From Virgibacillus sp. SK37 (lineage in GTDB: Bacteria > Bacillota > Bacilli > Bacillales > Amphibacillaceae), in contig NZ_CP007161.1 of assembly GCF_000725285.1 (NCBI RefSeq), positions 496,001 to 560,000 on the forward strand: a DNA stretch of 64,000 bases, given 5' to 3'. The position numbers were made by a program, and so were the translations under genes. Shown piece by piece: positions 36,780 to 45,910 of the stretch. The notes below the pieces were generated by a model. It was given only the letters and a program-made list of their open reading frames with translations. It did not search any database and was not told where the DNA came from. Position 1 is the first letter of the stretch, and each line of letters starts with the position of its first letter.

Positions 36780-37448
36780 ATGAAAAGTAAATTAGCTGTC
36801 GTTGCTGGTGCACTTACTGGTGCAGCTTTTCTCGGTTTAGGAATTTATCATTCGGATGCCTCGCAAGCGGAACCGAAACTTTCAACGGATGTTATTAAAA
36901 CAATGGTCTCAGATCAATATCCAGGTACCATTACAGATATAGAGCTAGAAAAAAACTTCGATAAAACCTTTTATGAGGTGGAAGTGGAGAATGAAGACAG
37001 GGAATATGACCTGAAGCTTGATGCTAATACTGGTGAAGTGTTGAAAATCAGAGAGAAGGACACATCAAATAAAGTAAGTGTAACTGAAAAGAAAGCAGAA
37101 GACTCAACGAAGGCTACTGAAGATAATGAGGAACAAAAAAACAAGAAAGAGAAACAGAATACGCAAGAAGATAAGCAAGTTCGTAATAGTGAAGAACAGA
37201 AAAAAGATGATAAGCAGCCTGCGAAAAAAGATAAAAGTAACCAGTCCAATGGTCTAATCGGTATGGAAAAGGCTGAAAAAATAGCGTTGGATGCATTTGC
37301 AGGAACTATTGTTAGCATGGAGTTAGATGAAGACGATGATCGCATGATTTATGAGATCGAAATTGAAAACGGTGAAGACGAAGCTGATGTGGATATTGAT
37401 GCTTATACTGGTGAAGTTCTTGGCCTATCAATAGATCGCGATAACTAA
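36780..37448 (+). CDS. Exported PepSY-domain protein (YkoI/YkoJ-like)
   Basis: 222-aa secreted or surface protein: N-terminal signal (MKSKLAVVAGALTGAAFLGL), PepSY domain 1 (about 38-92, ending DANTGEVLKI), a highly charged Lys/Glu/Gln/Asp linker of about 65 residues, and PepSY domain 2 (about 162-220, ending DAYTGEVLGL). The RBS is AAGGAGGAG and a TATAAT box is at 36747-36752. PepSY domains often inhibit proteases or bind the cell envelope. The location after a ykoGH-like pair supports regulation by it. Confidence 0.82.
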   Translation: MKSKLAVVAGALTGAAFLGLGIYHSDASQAEPKLSTDVIKTMVSDQYPGTITDIELEKNFDKTFYEVEVENEDREYDLKLDANTGEVLKIREKDTSNKVSVTEKKAEDSTKATEDNEEQKNKKEKQNTQEDKQVRNSEEQKKDDKQPAKKDKSNQSNGLIGMEKAEKIALDAFAGTIVSMELDEDDDRMIYEIEIENGEDEADVDIDAYTGEVLGLSIDRDN

Positions 37449-37494
37449 ATAAATAAGCAAAAAGTTGTTGAGTTAAAATACTTTTTGTTAATAC

Positions 37495-37542
37495 AAATCC
37501 GAACTGATTCAATTAATAATGAATTTTAGTTCGGATTTTTTA
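37495..37542 (+). terminator. Terminator after the PepSY gene
   Basis: AAATCCGAACT / AGTTCGGATTT stem with an AT-rich, partly paired loop, then T's. Confidence 0.85.
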
Positions 37543-37675
37543 TGGCTGCAAATATAGTTCGTTATTTTACTTAACTATTTAGTAGGCGAGGTAAGAGACC
37601 AGGTTGTTTAGGTGTTTTCAAATGGAATTGCTGGGGAATAGTAGGATAGGAGGAATCTAATTGAGGTGACAAAAA

Positions 37676-38569
37676 ATGATTACATATAATAAAGCGCTAT
37701 TCTTGTATAATGGAAACGCCGGAAAAAAAGATATAGAGCGAAAATTATCCTTAACTGTACCTGTGCTAAGCCAGACGATTAAAGAATTAACTATTCTACA
37801 GACAGAAACCTTGGACGAAGCAAGGAAGACGTGTATAGAATATGCTGAGAAAATTGACCTGCTAATCATTTTAGGCGGAGACGGCACCATCCATACCTGT
37901 ATTAATAGTATTGCCCCGTTAGACACTAGACCAATTATTGCAATACTTCCAGGGGGGACTTCCAATGATTTTTGCAGAACACTGGGAATACCCCAAAACT
38001 TAAAAGCAGCAGCTAATGCTATAGTTAATGGAAGCGTTATCGATATTGATATTGGAAAAGCGAATGATAATTATTTCCTGAATTTTTGGGGAATAGGTCT
38101 TGTTGCAGAGACTTCCCAGAACGTAGATGAAACACAAAAGAAGAACTTTGGTGTGCTCAGTTACTTTTTGAGTACTGTAAAAACATTCAGTCAAGCTGAG
38201 TCATTTCCCTATACAATAACTACGAACGATGGAGAACTTGAAGGAGAAGCTGTATTAATTTTTGTGTTAAACGGTAACTTTATTGGAACACAAGAAATAC
38301 CTATAGATACTTTATCTCCAATGGATGGTAAGATGAGTGTCTTAATTATTGAAAACTCTAATTTCGCATCTTTTCGTGAATTGTTAGCGATGAATAACCC
38401 ACGTATGGAAGCAGAGAATTTCCAAGAGCTTACCCACTTTACTGTAAACGAACTGAAGATTAAAACGAATGAACCAAAGAAAATAGATATGGACGGAGAA
38501 TTATATGCATCTACCCCTGCTTATATTAAAGTACTTTCAGGGCATATCCGAATGATTGGAAATTTATAA
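37676..38569 (+). CDS. Diacylglycerol kinase-family lipid kinase
   Basis: 297-aa DagK/YegS/YtlR-type lipid kinase. The ATP-binding signature GGDGTIHTCIN (about 65-75) and the PGGTSNDFCRTLG motif (about 96-108) are intact; the C-terminal DMDGE motif carries a catalytic acid. It could phosphorylate diacylglycerol released during lipoteichoic acid synthesis, or a related lipid. The RBS GAGGTGAC precedes ATG 37676. Single gene. Confidence 0.86.
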   Translation: MITYNKALFLYNGNAGKKDIERKLSLTVPVLSQTIKELTILQTETLDEARKTCIEYAEKIDLLIILGGDGTIHTCINSIAPLDTRPIIAILPGGTSNDFCRTLGIPQNLKAAANAIVNGSVIDIDIGKANDNYFLNFWGIGLVAETSQNVDETQKKNFGVLSYFLSTVKTFSQAESFPYTITTNDGELEGEAVLIFVLNGNFIGTQEIPIDTLSPMDGKMSVLIIENSNFASFRELLAMNNPRMEAENFQELTHFTVNELKIKTNEPKKIDMDGELYASTPAYIKVLSGHIRMIGNL

Positions 38570-38925
38570 TATTATTAAATAACGCTTTTTCTCAACAATT
38601 GTGTGAATGGTAATATACAAATAGGATAGTGAAATACATTGCTTTCGATGAGCATGACTGGAACGTGTTAATTAATCGAACGTAAGTTACCATAACAAAT
38701 AAAGTATTGAGTGGTAGCTAGGCGGTATTATTGTAAAAAATATCTAAGCTACTAAGTTAAACACCTAATCCTCAATCGAGCTAACACCTTTTGAAACAGA
38801 GGTTGCTTTTACCGTGGAAAAAGCTTTCAAGAAGCGTACAGGAATTTCTTCCAAGCCTCTATTCCAATCTTCCTTTATGGGTGCTATAGTTAGGTGAAGA
38901 AATATTATTAATTCTGGGGATTTTT
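38570..38925. other. Intergenic gap, 356 nt
   Basis: AT-rich and without a clear hairpin terminator or RNA. Near its right end (about 38783-38897) one frame reads VAFTVEKAFKKRTGISSK and ends at TGA without a start codon; it may be a decayed gene end or chance. Nothing else recognised. Confidence 0.4.
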
Positions 38926-39408
38926 ATGAATGGAAAGAAGGTTATAACGTTGAAACCAGAAAGCGCGTTGGAAGAAAAAAAGGAGGATCTATCCTTAAGG
39001 TTATTTGTGGTTCTATCCAAGGCCTATCAAGCAATAATGGAACAAATAGAGCAGGATATCCAATCCAAAGGGCTCAATCTTACTGATTTTGCTGTATTGG
39101 AATTACTATACCATCGAGGAGAGCAGCCTCTACAAAAAATTGGGCAGAAAATCCTGCTAACAAGTGGAAGCATTACCTATGTGATTAATAAATTAGAGAA
39201 AAAGGAATATCTATATAGACAGCCTTGTCCGAATGATAGGCGTGTTACTTATGCAGTTATTGCGGAAAAAGGAAAAAGCCTACTTGATCGAATTTTTCCT
39301 GATCATTGGAGCAAAATTGATGAATTAATGAGTACTTTAAACGACGAAGAAAAAGCAACAGCAATAGATCTTTTGAAAAGGTTGGGTACCTCCATCCGAA
39401 AATTATAA
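38926..39408 (+). CDS. MarR family transcriptional regulator (MhqR-like)
   Basis: 160-aa winged-helix regulator. LTDFAVLELLYHRG, QKIGQKILLTSGSITYVINKLEK (recognition-helix region) and the wing PNDRRVTYAVI are classical MarR features. The DLSLRLFVVLSKAY N-terminus resembles MhqR of B. subtilis, a repressor of quinone-detoxification genes. Two cysteine-containing positions are not obvious; a single Cys lies in QPCPNDRR. ATG 38926 follows GGGGA. The next gene is an atypical SDR, a possible target. Confidence 0.85.
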   Translation: MNGKKVITLKPESALEEKKEDLSLRLFVVLSKAYQAIMEQIEQDIQSKGLNLTDFAVLELLYHRGEQPLQKIGQKILLTSGSITYVINKLEKKEYLYRQPCPNDRRVTYAVIAEKGKSLLDRIFPDHWSKIDELMSTLNDEEKATAIDLLKRLGTSIRKL

Positions 39409-39486
39409 TCCTGTTGTGACTTTTATCACAGCGGATACCCATAATATAGGTTAGAATAAAAAGTGGGATACGGGATGTCTCAGCTC

Positions 39487-39495
39487 TGTTATAAT
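39487..39495 (+). promoter_or_regulatory. Extended -10 element upstream of yhfK
   Basis: TGTTATAAT, an extended -10 (TATAAT 39490-39495). No good -35. A transcript from here would carry a structured ~120-nt leader. Confidence 0.45.
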
Positions 39496-39500
39496 ATATC

Positions 39501-39580
39501 GCAAGCTAGTCGGTATGCTTGCGGGCCATTGGAAGCAGGATGTTTATCTAATAGATAAATGTTTTGCTTCTATTTTTTTA
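39501..39580 (+). promoter_or_regulatory. Structured leader with terminator hairpin before yhfK
   Basis: Hairpin 1: GCAAGC / GCTTGC (39501-39506 with 39517-39522). Hairpin 2: 39532-39570, a 17-bp stem with wobble pairs (GAAGCA...TTTATC with GATAAA...TGCTTC), followed by TATTTTTTT, so a full intrinsic terminator only ~45 nt before the gene. It may end the MarR transcript or act as an attenuator. The downstream ribosome binding site GGAGG sits in the loop of ACTTTTAA / TTAAAAGT (39604-39626). Confidence 0.6.
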
Positions 39581-39624
39581 GGTAATAGTATGAAGGAATG
39601 GGTACTTTTAAGGAGGTTTTAAAA

Positions 39625-40254
39625 GTGAGAGTATTAGTAATTGGCGCAAATGGAGCTGTGGGAAAGCAAGTTGTTGACAGATTGAAGGAGTCAGACCATC
39701 AACCTGTGGCAATGGTCAGGGATACGGATCAGATTCCGTATTTTGAAGAGAAAAATGTAGAGACAGTTTTGGCGGATTTGGAAAAGAATTTTGAAAAAGC
39801 CTTTTATAATACAGAAGCGGTAATATTTGCTGCGGGTTCCGGCCCTAAAACAGGGGCAGACAAAACAATAATTATTGATCAAGAAGGTGCTATTGAAGCA
39901 GCGGATCTTGCAAAAAAACACGGGGTAAACAGATTTATTATGCTAAGTTCTATGGGAGCAGGTCAACCTAAGAAAGCGGAACAAATTAAGCATTATCTTT
40001 ATGCAAAACATCGTGCAGATGAACATTTAAAAAGCTCTGGATTAAATTATACTATCCTGCGTCCAGGACGACTTACGAATGAACCTGCGACAGGGAAAGT
40101 AAATGTTCATGAAGGCTCTCCTGAAAGCGGGAGTGTACCGAGAGCTGATGTTGCATCCGTTCTTGTTTATCTATTATCAGCTCCTCGAGCAGAAAATAAA
40201 ATCTTTAATTTAATTGAAGGAGCAACTCCTTTATCTGACGTGCTTGCATATTAA
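39625..40254 (+). CDS. yhfK: Atypical SDR NAD(P)-binding protein (YhfK-like)
   Basis: 209-aa NAD(P)-binding atypical short-chain dehydrogenase. Rossmann motif VIGANGAVGKQV (about 5-16), RDTDQ-type cofactor discrimination, LSSMGAG and YTILRPGRLTNEP match the YhfK/YwnB group. Reaction unknown. The start is GTG 39625, 8 nt after AGGAGG; the frame from 39598 reads through the RBS. It lies behind a leader hairpin/terminator, so expression may be conditional. Confidence 0.85.
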   Translation: MRVLVIGANGAVGKQVVDRLKESDHQPVAMVRDTDQIPYFEEKNVETVLADLEKNFEKAFYNTEAVIFAAGSGPKTGADKTIIIDQEGAIEAADLAKKHGVNRFIMLSSMGAGQPKKAEQIKHYLYAKHRADEHLKSSGLNYTILRPGRLTNEPATGKVNVHEGSPESGSVPRADVASVLVYLLSAPRAENKIFNLIEGATPLSDVLAY

Positions 40255-40256
40255 TA

Positions 40257-40309
40257 CAAACAAAAGCTCCAGCTCATTTACTAAAAAGATGCTGGAGCTT
40301 TTGTTTGTA
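40257..40309 (+). terminator. Terminator of yhfK
   Basis: Very long perfect stem ACAAACAAAAGCTCCAGC / GCTGGAGCTTTTGTTTGT with an internal T-run. Confidence 0.93.
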
Positions 40310-40338
40310 ATATAATCGTAATATATTTAACACAAAAA

Positions 40339-40364
40339 GTTTAGAATGAAGAAAAACGGGGTAG
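40339..40364 (+). promoter_or_regulatory. Sigma-B-type promoter
   Basis: GTTTAG, 14 nt, GGGTAG. Same -35 and spacing as the rsbV promoter in this window; fits GTTTAA-N12-15-GGGTAT in 10 of 12 positions. It is about 40 bp before the glutaredoxin-like gene. Confidence 0.7.
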
Positions 40365-40405
40365 TTAAAAATTAGATAATAAGTAACTAGCAGGAGGTAC
40401 CAGCA

Positions 40406-40690
40406 ATGACAGAGAAGAGTGTGCTTATTTATATTAGTGAAGACAATAAGGATTGTAAGAAATTGATGAAACAAATGGATGAATGGAAGGTGCCATATGA
40501 AGTAAGGAATGTAACAGAGAATAGTAAGTATAAGAATGAACTTCAGGAAAAAGGGGTATATGGGACACCGGCTACGTATATCGGGAAGGAGCCAAATGCA
40601 ATATTAGGCTTTCAAAAAGAAAAAATCAGAAGTTCATTAGGGCTTGCAGATACTAACTTGAATCATAGTAAAACATACTCAAGTCAATAA
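40406..40690 (+). CDS. Glutaredoxin-like protein
   Basis: 94-aa thioredoxin-fold protein of the glutaredoxin type: beta strand VLIYISEDN, a single active-site Cys in NKDCKKLM (so monothiol-like, no CxxC), the cis-proline YGTPATYIG, and a C-terminal helix. A divergent C-terminal tail is Asn/Ser/Lys-rich. It follows a sigma-B-type promoter, suggesting a general-stress redox role. RBS AGGAGGT before ATG 40406. Confidence 0.78.
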   Translation: MTEKSVLIYISEDNKDCKKLMKQMDEWKVPYEVRNVTENSKYKNELQEKGVYGTPATYIGKEPNAILGFQKEKIRSSLGLADTNLNHSKTYSSQ

Positions 40691-40774
40691 TTGAAATTGC
40701 CAAAAACAGAATCACAGTAGCTGTTTGCCATGCATATCTTGCTAGTAGAAGGATTAGTAAAGAGGTGTGTTTGT

Positions 40775-41161
40775 ATGAATTATCAGATGAACTTTAGTCC
40801 ATATCATCGGGTTAAGCCCCCATACGACTACCCATTCCCGCCATACACTAACACGCAGAACTCTCAATTTTATCCCCAATCGCCATACTATGGCCAGGAA
40901 TTTCCACAATCACCCTTTGACATGTATGCAAAGCCTCAGCAACCACCGAACTGGCCATCACATATGACAGGAGCTTCACCTAATATGAACAGTGCTCCAG
41001 GTATGCAGCAGGGAAATGGCTTACTGCATTACTTTCAGGATAATGAGGGACAAATGGATCTTGATAAAATGCTCTCGACGGTAGGGCAGTTGGCAAATAC
41101 CTATCATCAAGTCTCCCCTATTGTGAAGCAATTTGGCAGTTTCATTAAGAATTTCAGATAA
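40775..41161 (+). CDS. yppG: YppG family protein
   Basis: 128-aa protein with a Pro/Tyr/Gln/Asn-rich N-terminal half (PYDYPFPPYTNTQ, YYGQEFPQSP) and a conserved C-terminal segment LLHYFQDNEGQMDLDKML...GQLANTYHQVSP, the YppG-family signature. In spore formers such low-complexity Tyr/Pro proteins are often coat-associated, but YppG's role is unproven. ATG 40775 follows AAAGAGGTG; the upstream frame from 40730 reads through the RBS. Confidence 0.8.
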   Translation: MNYQMNFSPYHRVKPPYDYPFPPYTNTQNSQFYPQSPYYGQEFPQSPFDMYAKPQQPPNWPSHMTGASPNMNSAPGMQQGNGLLHYFQDNEGQMDLDKMLSTVGQLANTYHQVSPIVKQFGSFIKNFR

Positions 41162-41275
41162 AAGATATACGTACGCTATTTAGCTTTAGGAAAGTGATGG
41201 AAATGTGTATATAACTCATAGGAATGTTTGTTCAAGGGAATAATATAAGGTATAAAGGTTATGAGGAGAATTCGT

Positions 41276-41977
41276 ATGATTGGATGTCTCATTATTCATG
41301 GATTTACAGGAGGACCATATGAAGTTGAGCCTTTAGCAAGTTACCTCAAAGAAAATACGGATTGGCATGTGGAAGTTCCTACGCTACCAGGGCATGGAAA
41401 GAAACTAAACCTAACAGATGCCTCACATAAAAAATGGATTAAGGCAGCGGAGGCTTCCTTTGTCCAGTTACAAGCAAAATACGCTGAAATTTATATTATC
41501 GGTTTTTCCATGGGGGGAATGATTGCGGCCTATCTCGCGGCCAAGTATAAAGTAGAAAAACTGGTGCTGCTTGCTACAGCAGGAAAATATTTATCATTTA
41601 AACAGATTACATTGGATATAACGGATGTAATTGCAGATGGGTTTAAAGGGGAATTAAATAACAACAAACTATATCAGCATTATAAGAAAAAAATTGGGGC
41701 TGTCCCTCTAAAAGCAAACATTGAATTCTTAAGGCTGGTTAGGTTTACCAGACGTTTTTTAAAGAAGGTAGAGACACCTGTTTTAATTGCCCAAGGACAG
41801 CAGGATGGTATGGTTCCGTATAAGACAGCTTATTATTTGGATAAGGAAATCACTTCTCCCCGAAAAGAGGTAGTCTTTTTTGAACGATCCCGCCATTTAA
41901 TTTGCCTTGGGGAGGATAAAGACACATTAAATCAGATGGTGCATCAGTTTTTAATAAAGAATGTAAACGCAAAATGA
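41276..41977 (+). CDS. Alpha/beta hydrolase, carboxylesterase Est30-like
   Basis: 233-aa serine esterase of the Geobacillus Est30 / B. subtilis YvaK type. Oxyanion motif LIIHGFTGG (5-13), nucleophile Ser78 in GFSMGG, Asp in QGQQDGMVP and His in RSRHLI form the triad. It probably hydrolyses short-chain esters. I place the start at ATG 41276 behind GAGGAG; the in-frame ATG 41261 overlaps that RBS. It converges on degV with a shared terminator. Confidence 0.87.
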   Translation: MIGCLIIHGFTGGPYEVEPLASYLKENTDWHVEVPTLPGHGKKLNLTDASHKKWIKAAEASFVQLQAKYAEIYIIGFSMGGMIAAYLAAKYKVEKLVLLATAGKYLSFKQITLDITDVIADGFKGELNNNKLYQHYKKKIGAVPLKANIEFLRLVRFTRRFLKKVETPVLIAQGQQDGMVPYKTAYYLDKEITSPRKEVVFFERSRHLICLGEDKDTLNQMVHQFLIKNVNAK

Positions 41978-42006
41978 GGCCGCCTTAATAAGGCAGACCT
42001 CATTTT
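41971..42006. terminator. Bidirectional terminator between esterase and degV genes
   Basis: AAAATGAGG / CCTCATTTT with inner GCCTT / AAGGC pairs. Both convergent reading frames end inside or at its edges. Confidence 0.9.
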
Positions 42007-42862
42007 AGTCTTTGAAAAAGGAAATTACTAATGCTTCTTCGCCACCGTAAGTAGATATTAATGGTCCGCATTCTGTTAAATAAGCATCTTTAAAGGGATA
42101 TTTCTTTCTGATTTCTTCGAGCACGGTTTTTGCCCGGTCCTCTGCGTTACAATGTGTCATAGAGATAATTTTGTCTTCAACGTTTTTAGTGTATTCACCA
42201 ATTTGTTCAATAAATCTTCTGATGGACTTTTTATCACCACGTACCTTTTCCGTTACTTCTATATCTCCAACTTCTTCATTTGCTTTCATAAGTAATTTAA
42301 TATTTAAGGTCTTGGCCAGCGTTCCTTTAACCTTATCCAGTCTACCGCCCATAACAAGGTTCTCAAGGGTTTTCAGTACGAATAAAGTAGTTGTTTGTTC
42401 TACGCGAGTTTTCATATGCTCTACAAGCTGTTCAAATGAATAGTTCTCATTAATTTTAGCATGCGCCTCACCAAGTAAAAGTGCGATTCCACATGAAGCT
42501 GTTTTTGTATTAATTACTTCAATTATCCGTTCGGGTTCTTCTTCAAGTAACATATCTTTACCCGTAACAGCATTGTCATAAGTACTACTTAATCCTTTTG
42601 TAAGGCTTAGCATAAGAATTGGAACTGTAGGATCCACATTCTTATATGCATGATAAAAATCATGTGGGCTTGGCGCAGCTGAGCGTGGTAGTTCATGTAG
42701 TTCCTTTACTTTTTTATAAAAAGCTGAGGTATCCATCTCTACTCCACTCTTATATTGTCCATCGCTAAAATGCAAATAAAGTGGGACGACTTTTATGTCT
42801 AAATCATTACTCAGTTTTTCAGGTATATCTGCACCACCGTCTGTCATTAATTGCACGTTCAT
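42005..42862 (-). CDS. DegV family fatty-acid-binding protein
   Basis: 285-aa DegV-family protein. In related Firmicutes these (FakB) bind a fatty acid and present it to the kinase FakA. Visible are MTDGGADIPEKL at the N-terminus, PRSAAPSP and SLTKGLSSTYDNA in the fatty-acid-binding pocket region, and LENLVMGGRL in the middle. No fakA is adjacent. Monocistronic on the minus strand. Several DegV paralogs are normal per genome, so no gene symbol is given. Confidence 0.88.
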   Translation of the reverse strand: MNVQLMTDGGADIPEKLSNDLDIKVVPLYLHFSDGQYKSGVEMDTSAFYKKVKELHELPRSAAPSPHDFYHAYKNVDPTVPILMLSLTKGLSSTYDNAVTGKDMLLEEEPERIIEVINTKTASCGIALLLGEAHAKINENYSFEQLVEHMKTRVEQTTTLFVLKTLENLVMGGRLDKVKGTLAKTLNIKLLMKANEEVGDIEVTEKVRGDKKSIRRFIEQIGEYTKNVEDKIISMTHCNAEDRAKTVLEEIRKKYPFKDAYLTECGPLISTYGGEEALVISFFKD

Positions 42863-42929
42863 GCCATCACCATTTTCCTTTATGAATTATTTTTAGTATA
42901 CCAACAATTCTAAGAAATGCACATTATTT

Positions 42930-43844
42930 TTATTGATTTTGCTCCTTCTTAGATATTGTAACTTTCGGTTTGCGGGAGGTGCTAAGTATAAATAAAAATA
43001 AGCCGAAAATAACAACAGTTCCTCCAAGAAATTGAGCCCAGGTAATAACCTCCCCAAGGATGAAAAAGGCTAAGATGGAGGCACCTACAGGTTCAAATAC
43101 AATCCCCATGGATATGGTTGAAGTGCTTAACCATTTTAATGCCCAATTAAATAGGGTATGCCCAAGAAAGGTAGGGAAGATGGCTAACGCAAGGAAAATC
43201 CACCAATGATCAACAGGATAACCTGAAAATGAATTTTGCAATAGAACATTATAAATAATCAAAGTCAGTGAGCTGACACCATACACAACAAATGTATACG
43301 TCATTAATGAGACGTTTCTTCTGACTCTTTGTCCTAGTAAAAAGTATGCTGTAACGGTGATAGCACCCAATACCGCGAGAATGTCACCAAATAAAGCCAT
43401 ACCACTAATTTTAAAATCTCCCCAGCTTATGATGGCACTCCCAAATAAGGCGATAACCATACTGATTACTGCACCTGGAGAGAAACGTTCTTTAAAAAAG
43501 AAATAGGTCCCCAAAAATGCAAAAATAGGCTGTAGAGTGACAAGTACCACTGAGCTGGCAACAGAGGTATAATTTAATGATTCAAACCACAAAATAAAAT
43601 GGAAGGCCAAAAACACCCCTGCAAAAATGGATGATATCCAATCTTTTTTAGAAATAAGCCTGAATTCACTTTTGTATTTAATTATAATAATTGGAGCCAT
43701 TAGTAACACAGCAAACAACAATCGGTAATTAGCTATAATAGCTGCAGGTGCCTGGTCAGCCAACTTTACCAACACGGCAGACGTGGAGACAGAAAGTACT
43801 CCAATGACCACCGCAGCGTATGGGTTAAATGGAGGGCGACGCAT
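42930..43844 (-). CDS. DMT superfamily transporter (EamA domains)
   Basis: 304-aa membrane protein with ten predicted membrane segments as two EamA repeats (first repeat to about 140, second 150-295). VSTSAVLVKLADQAPAAIIANYR and LGHTLFNWALKWLSTSTISM are typical of drug/metabolite exporters. The substrate is unknown. The basic C-terminal tail (RKPKVTISKKEQ) should be cytosolic. Monocistronic. Confidence 0.88.
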   Translation of the reverse strand: MRRPPFNPYAAVVIGVLSVSTSAVLVKLADQAPAAIIANYRLLFAVLLMAPIIIIKYKSEFRLISKKDWISSIFAGVFLAFHFILWFESLNYTSVASSVVLVTLQPIFAFLGTYFFFKERFSPGAVISMVIALFGSAIISWGDFKISGMALFGDILAVLGAITVTAYFLLGQRVRRNVSLMTYTFVVYGVSSLTLIIYNVLLQNSFSGYPVDHWWIFLALAIFPTFLGHTLFNWALKWLSTSTISMGIVFEPVGASILAFFILGEVITWAQFLGGTVVIFGLFLFILSTSRKPKVTISKKEQNQ

Positions 43845-44311
43845 AGAAAACCTCCTTAAAAAATTCTTCTAATCTTATCTATTCTATCATGGTAAAAGTA
43901 AAAAATCATTTTTGTAATTAGTATCCTAATAAAATGTATGATATGATGTAACATGCATGAGTTTTCGATGGAGGCCTCTTACCACTAATTGGTGAAGCCT
44001 TTTTTGTACTTTAGGGAAGTATAAAAATAAGTATACTTTAAACAAGAATATAGGTATATTGAGATCTAATTTACTTTATATATGTCCCATTCCCTTTGTT
44101 TTATTTACCGGGAAAGTGGGAAACGATATTTAAAGACTAAAGTATTGGGAAGCTAAAGGTACTTGTTTTGTTTTAAACAGGTACTCTAGCTGAACGATTT
44201 GGCCTTTTCTGCACAAAACCGGAAGAGCCGATATTTATATTTTCCTATCATATGAGAAAATTCTAAGGCCTCTAAATAAACAAATATATTTAAAAAGGAG
44301 TAGAGGAATAG
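43845..44311 (+). promoter_or_regulatory. Long upstream region / candidate leader of cshA
   Basis: 467-nt gap. A terminator-like hairpin with GGC...TTACCA / TGGTGA..GCC and TTTTTT lies at 43974-44007. A 10-bp stem GTACTTGTTT / AAACAGGTAC (one wobble) lies near 44159-44192. CCTCTA (44269-44274) can pair with TAGAGG (44301-44306) around the AAGGAG that serves cshA. No coding frame. Together this looks like a structured regulatory leader, though no known riboswitch class is recognised. Confidence 0.45.
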
Positions 44312-45799
44312 GTGACAGCATTTAAAGAACTCGGGGTATCAGCCCCAATTATGAAAGCATTGGAAAAAATGGGATTTGAGGAAGCAACTCCGATCCAATC
44401 AGAGACAATTCCACTTGCGATGCAAGGAAATGATGTGATTGGACAAGCACAGACCGGAACTGGAAAGACAGCTGCATTCGGTATTCCAATGATTGAAAAA
44501 ATTGATTCAAAGCAAAGAAAGATTCAAGGTTTGGTTGTAGCGCCGACACGTGAACTAGCTATACAGGTTGCTGAAGAAGTAAACCGTCTGGCGAAATTTA
44601 AAGGTATTAGAGCATTAGCTGTGTATGGCGGCCAGCATATGGACAGACAAATCCGCGCACTAAAAGACGGTCCGCAAATTGTTGTAGCGACTCCTGGTCG
44701 ACTACTTGACCATATGCGCAGAAAAACCATTAAAATTGATATGGTGCAAACAGCTATATTAGATGAAGCAGATGAAATGCTTAATATGGGATTCATTGAT
44801 GATATCCGTGACATTTTAAAAGGAATTCCAGAAGAAAGACAAACATTGCTATTTTCAGCAACAATGCCAAAAGAAATTCGCGATATTGCTACTAACTTGA
44901 TGAAGGATCCGAAAGAGATTAAAGTTAAGGCCAAAGAGATGACTGTAGAAAATATCGATCAGTACTTTGTCGAAATCCCTGAAAAATTCAAGTTCGATAC
45001 ACTGAACAATCATTTGGATATTCATTCACCTGAACTTGCCATTGTTTTTAGTAGAACGAAAAAGCGTGTAGATGAAATTACAGAAGGACTTCAGGCTAGA
45101 GGGTATCGTGCGGAAGGTATTCATGGTGATTTAACACAAGGCAAGCGTATGTCTGTGCTTAATAAATTTAAGAGTGGACGCGTTGATGTATTAGTCGCAA
45201 CCGATGTGGCAGCTCGTGGTTTGGATATCTCAGGCGTTACTCACGTATATAATTTTGATATACCTCAAGACCCTGAGAGCTACGTTCACCGTATTGGTCG
45301 TACAGGTAGAGCTGGGAAAACAGGTGAAGCTATTTCCTTTATTACACCGAGAGAAATGGCGCATCTTCACTTGATAGAAAAAACAACTAAGAGTAAAATG
45401 AAGCGTCTGATGCCTCCTACGAATAAAGATGCTCAACAAGGACAACAGCAAGTAACTGTAGACAAGCTCTTGTCAACAATTGAAAAGCAGGACTTGAAAG
45501 CTTATCATGAAACTGCCAGTGAACTATTGGAGGACAACGATTCTGTTACTGTTATAGCTGCTGCGCTAAAATTGCTTACAAAGGAACGCAGGGATACACC
45601 TGTTAAAATCTCCTCTGTAGCACCAATTAGCGTGAAAAAAGCACAAAATTCAAGAGACAACCGTCGTTCAAATAATAAACGTTTCCAAGGAAAACGTGGT
45701 CAAGGTGGACGCAATCAAGGTGGACGCAATCAAGGTGGACGCCATCAAGGTGGAAGAAACCGTAAAGGAAATTTCCAAAAACGTAGAAACAACGACTAA
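44312..45799 (+). CDS. cshA: DEAD-box ATP-dependent RNA helicase CshA
   Basis: 495-aa DEAD-box helicase. Q motif (GFEEATPIQ, 21-29), Walker A AQTGTGKT (46-53), DEAD in [11 protein letters not shown] in LLFSATMP, and HRIGRTGR motif VI are intact. The C-terminal basic tail has QGGRN repeats for RNA binding. CshA works with the RNA degradosome, in ribosome assembly and at low temperature. The start is GTG 44312. Position next to the rhomboid/acpS/alr/sigB block matches B. subtilis ydbR/cshA. Confidence 0.95.
   Translation: MTAFKELGVSAPIMKALEKMGFEEATPIQSETIPLAMQGNDVIGQAQTGTGKTAAFGIPMIEKIDSKQRKIQGLVVAPTRELAIQVAEEVNRLAKFKGIRALAVYGGQHMDRQIRALKDGPQIVVATPGRLLDHMRRKTIKIDMVQTAILDEADEMLNMGFIDDIRDILKGIPEERQTLLFSATMPKEIRDIATNLMKDPKEIKVKAKEMTVENIDQYFVEIPEKFKFDTLNNHLDIHSPELAIVFSRTKKRVDEITEGLQARGYRAEGIHGDLTQGKRMSVLNKFKSGRVDVLVATDVAARGLDISGVTHVYNFDIPQDPESYVHRIGRTGRAGKTGEAISFITPREMAHLHLIEKTTKSKMKRLMPPTNKDAQQGQQQVTVDKLLSTIEKQDLKAYHETASELLEDNDSVTVIAAALKLLTKERRDTPVKISSVAPISVKKAQNSRDNRRSNNKRFQGKRGQGGRNQGGRNQGGRHQGGRNRKGNFQKRRNND
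45707..45766 (+). repeat. 15-nt tandem repeat inside cshA
   Basis: Four consecutive 15-nt units close to CAAGGTGGACGCAAT encode the [10 protein letters not shown] repeats of the RNA-binding tail. Repeat number may vary between strains. Confidence 0.85.
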
Positions 45800-45812
45800 T
45801 TAGCAAGAAAAG

Positions 45813-45839
45813 AAAAGCTCCCCATGTGGGAGCTTTTTT
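45813..45839 (+). terminator. Terminator of cshA
   Basis: AAAAGCTCCC / GGGAGCTTTT with a 5-nt loop and T6. Confidence 0.92.
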
Positions 45840-45910
45840 CGTGTGGAGAAAATCTTGGGGATCTATGTTATATAAGTATTTCATTTTTACCGGGCAAAAA
45901 AACGAGCGTT

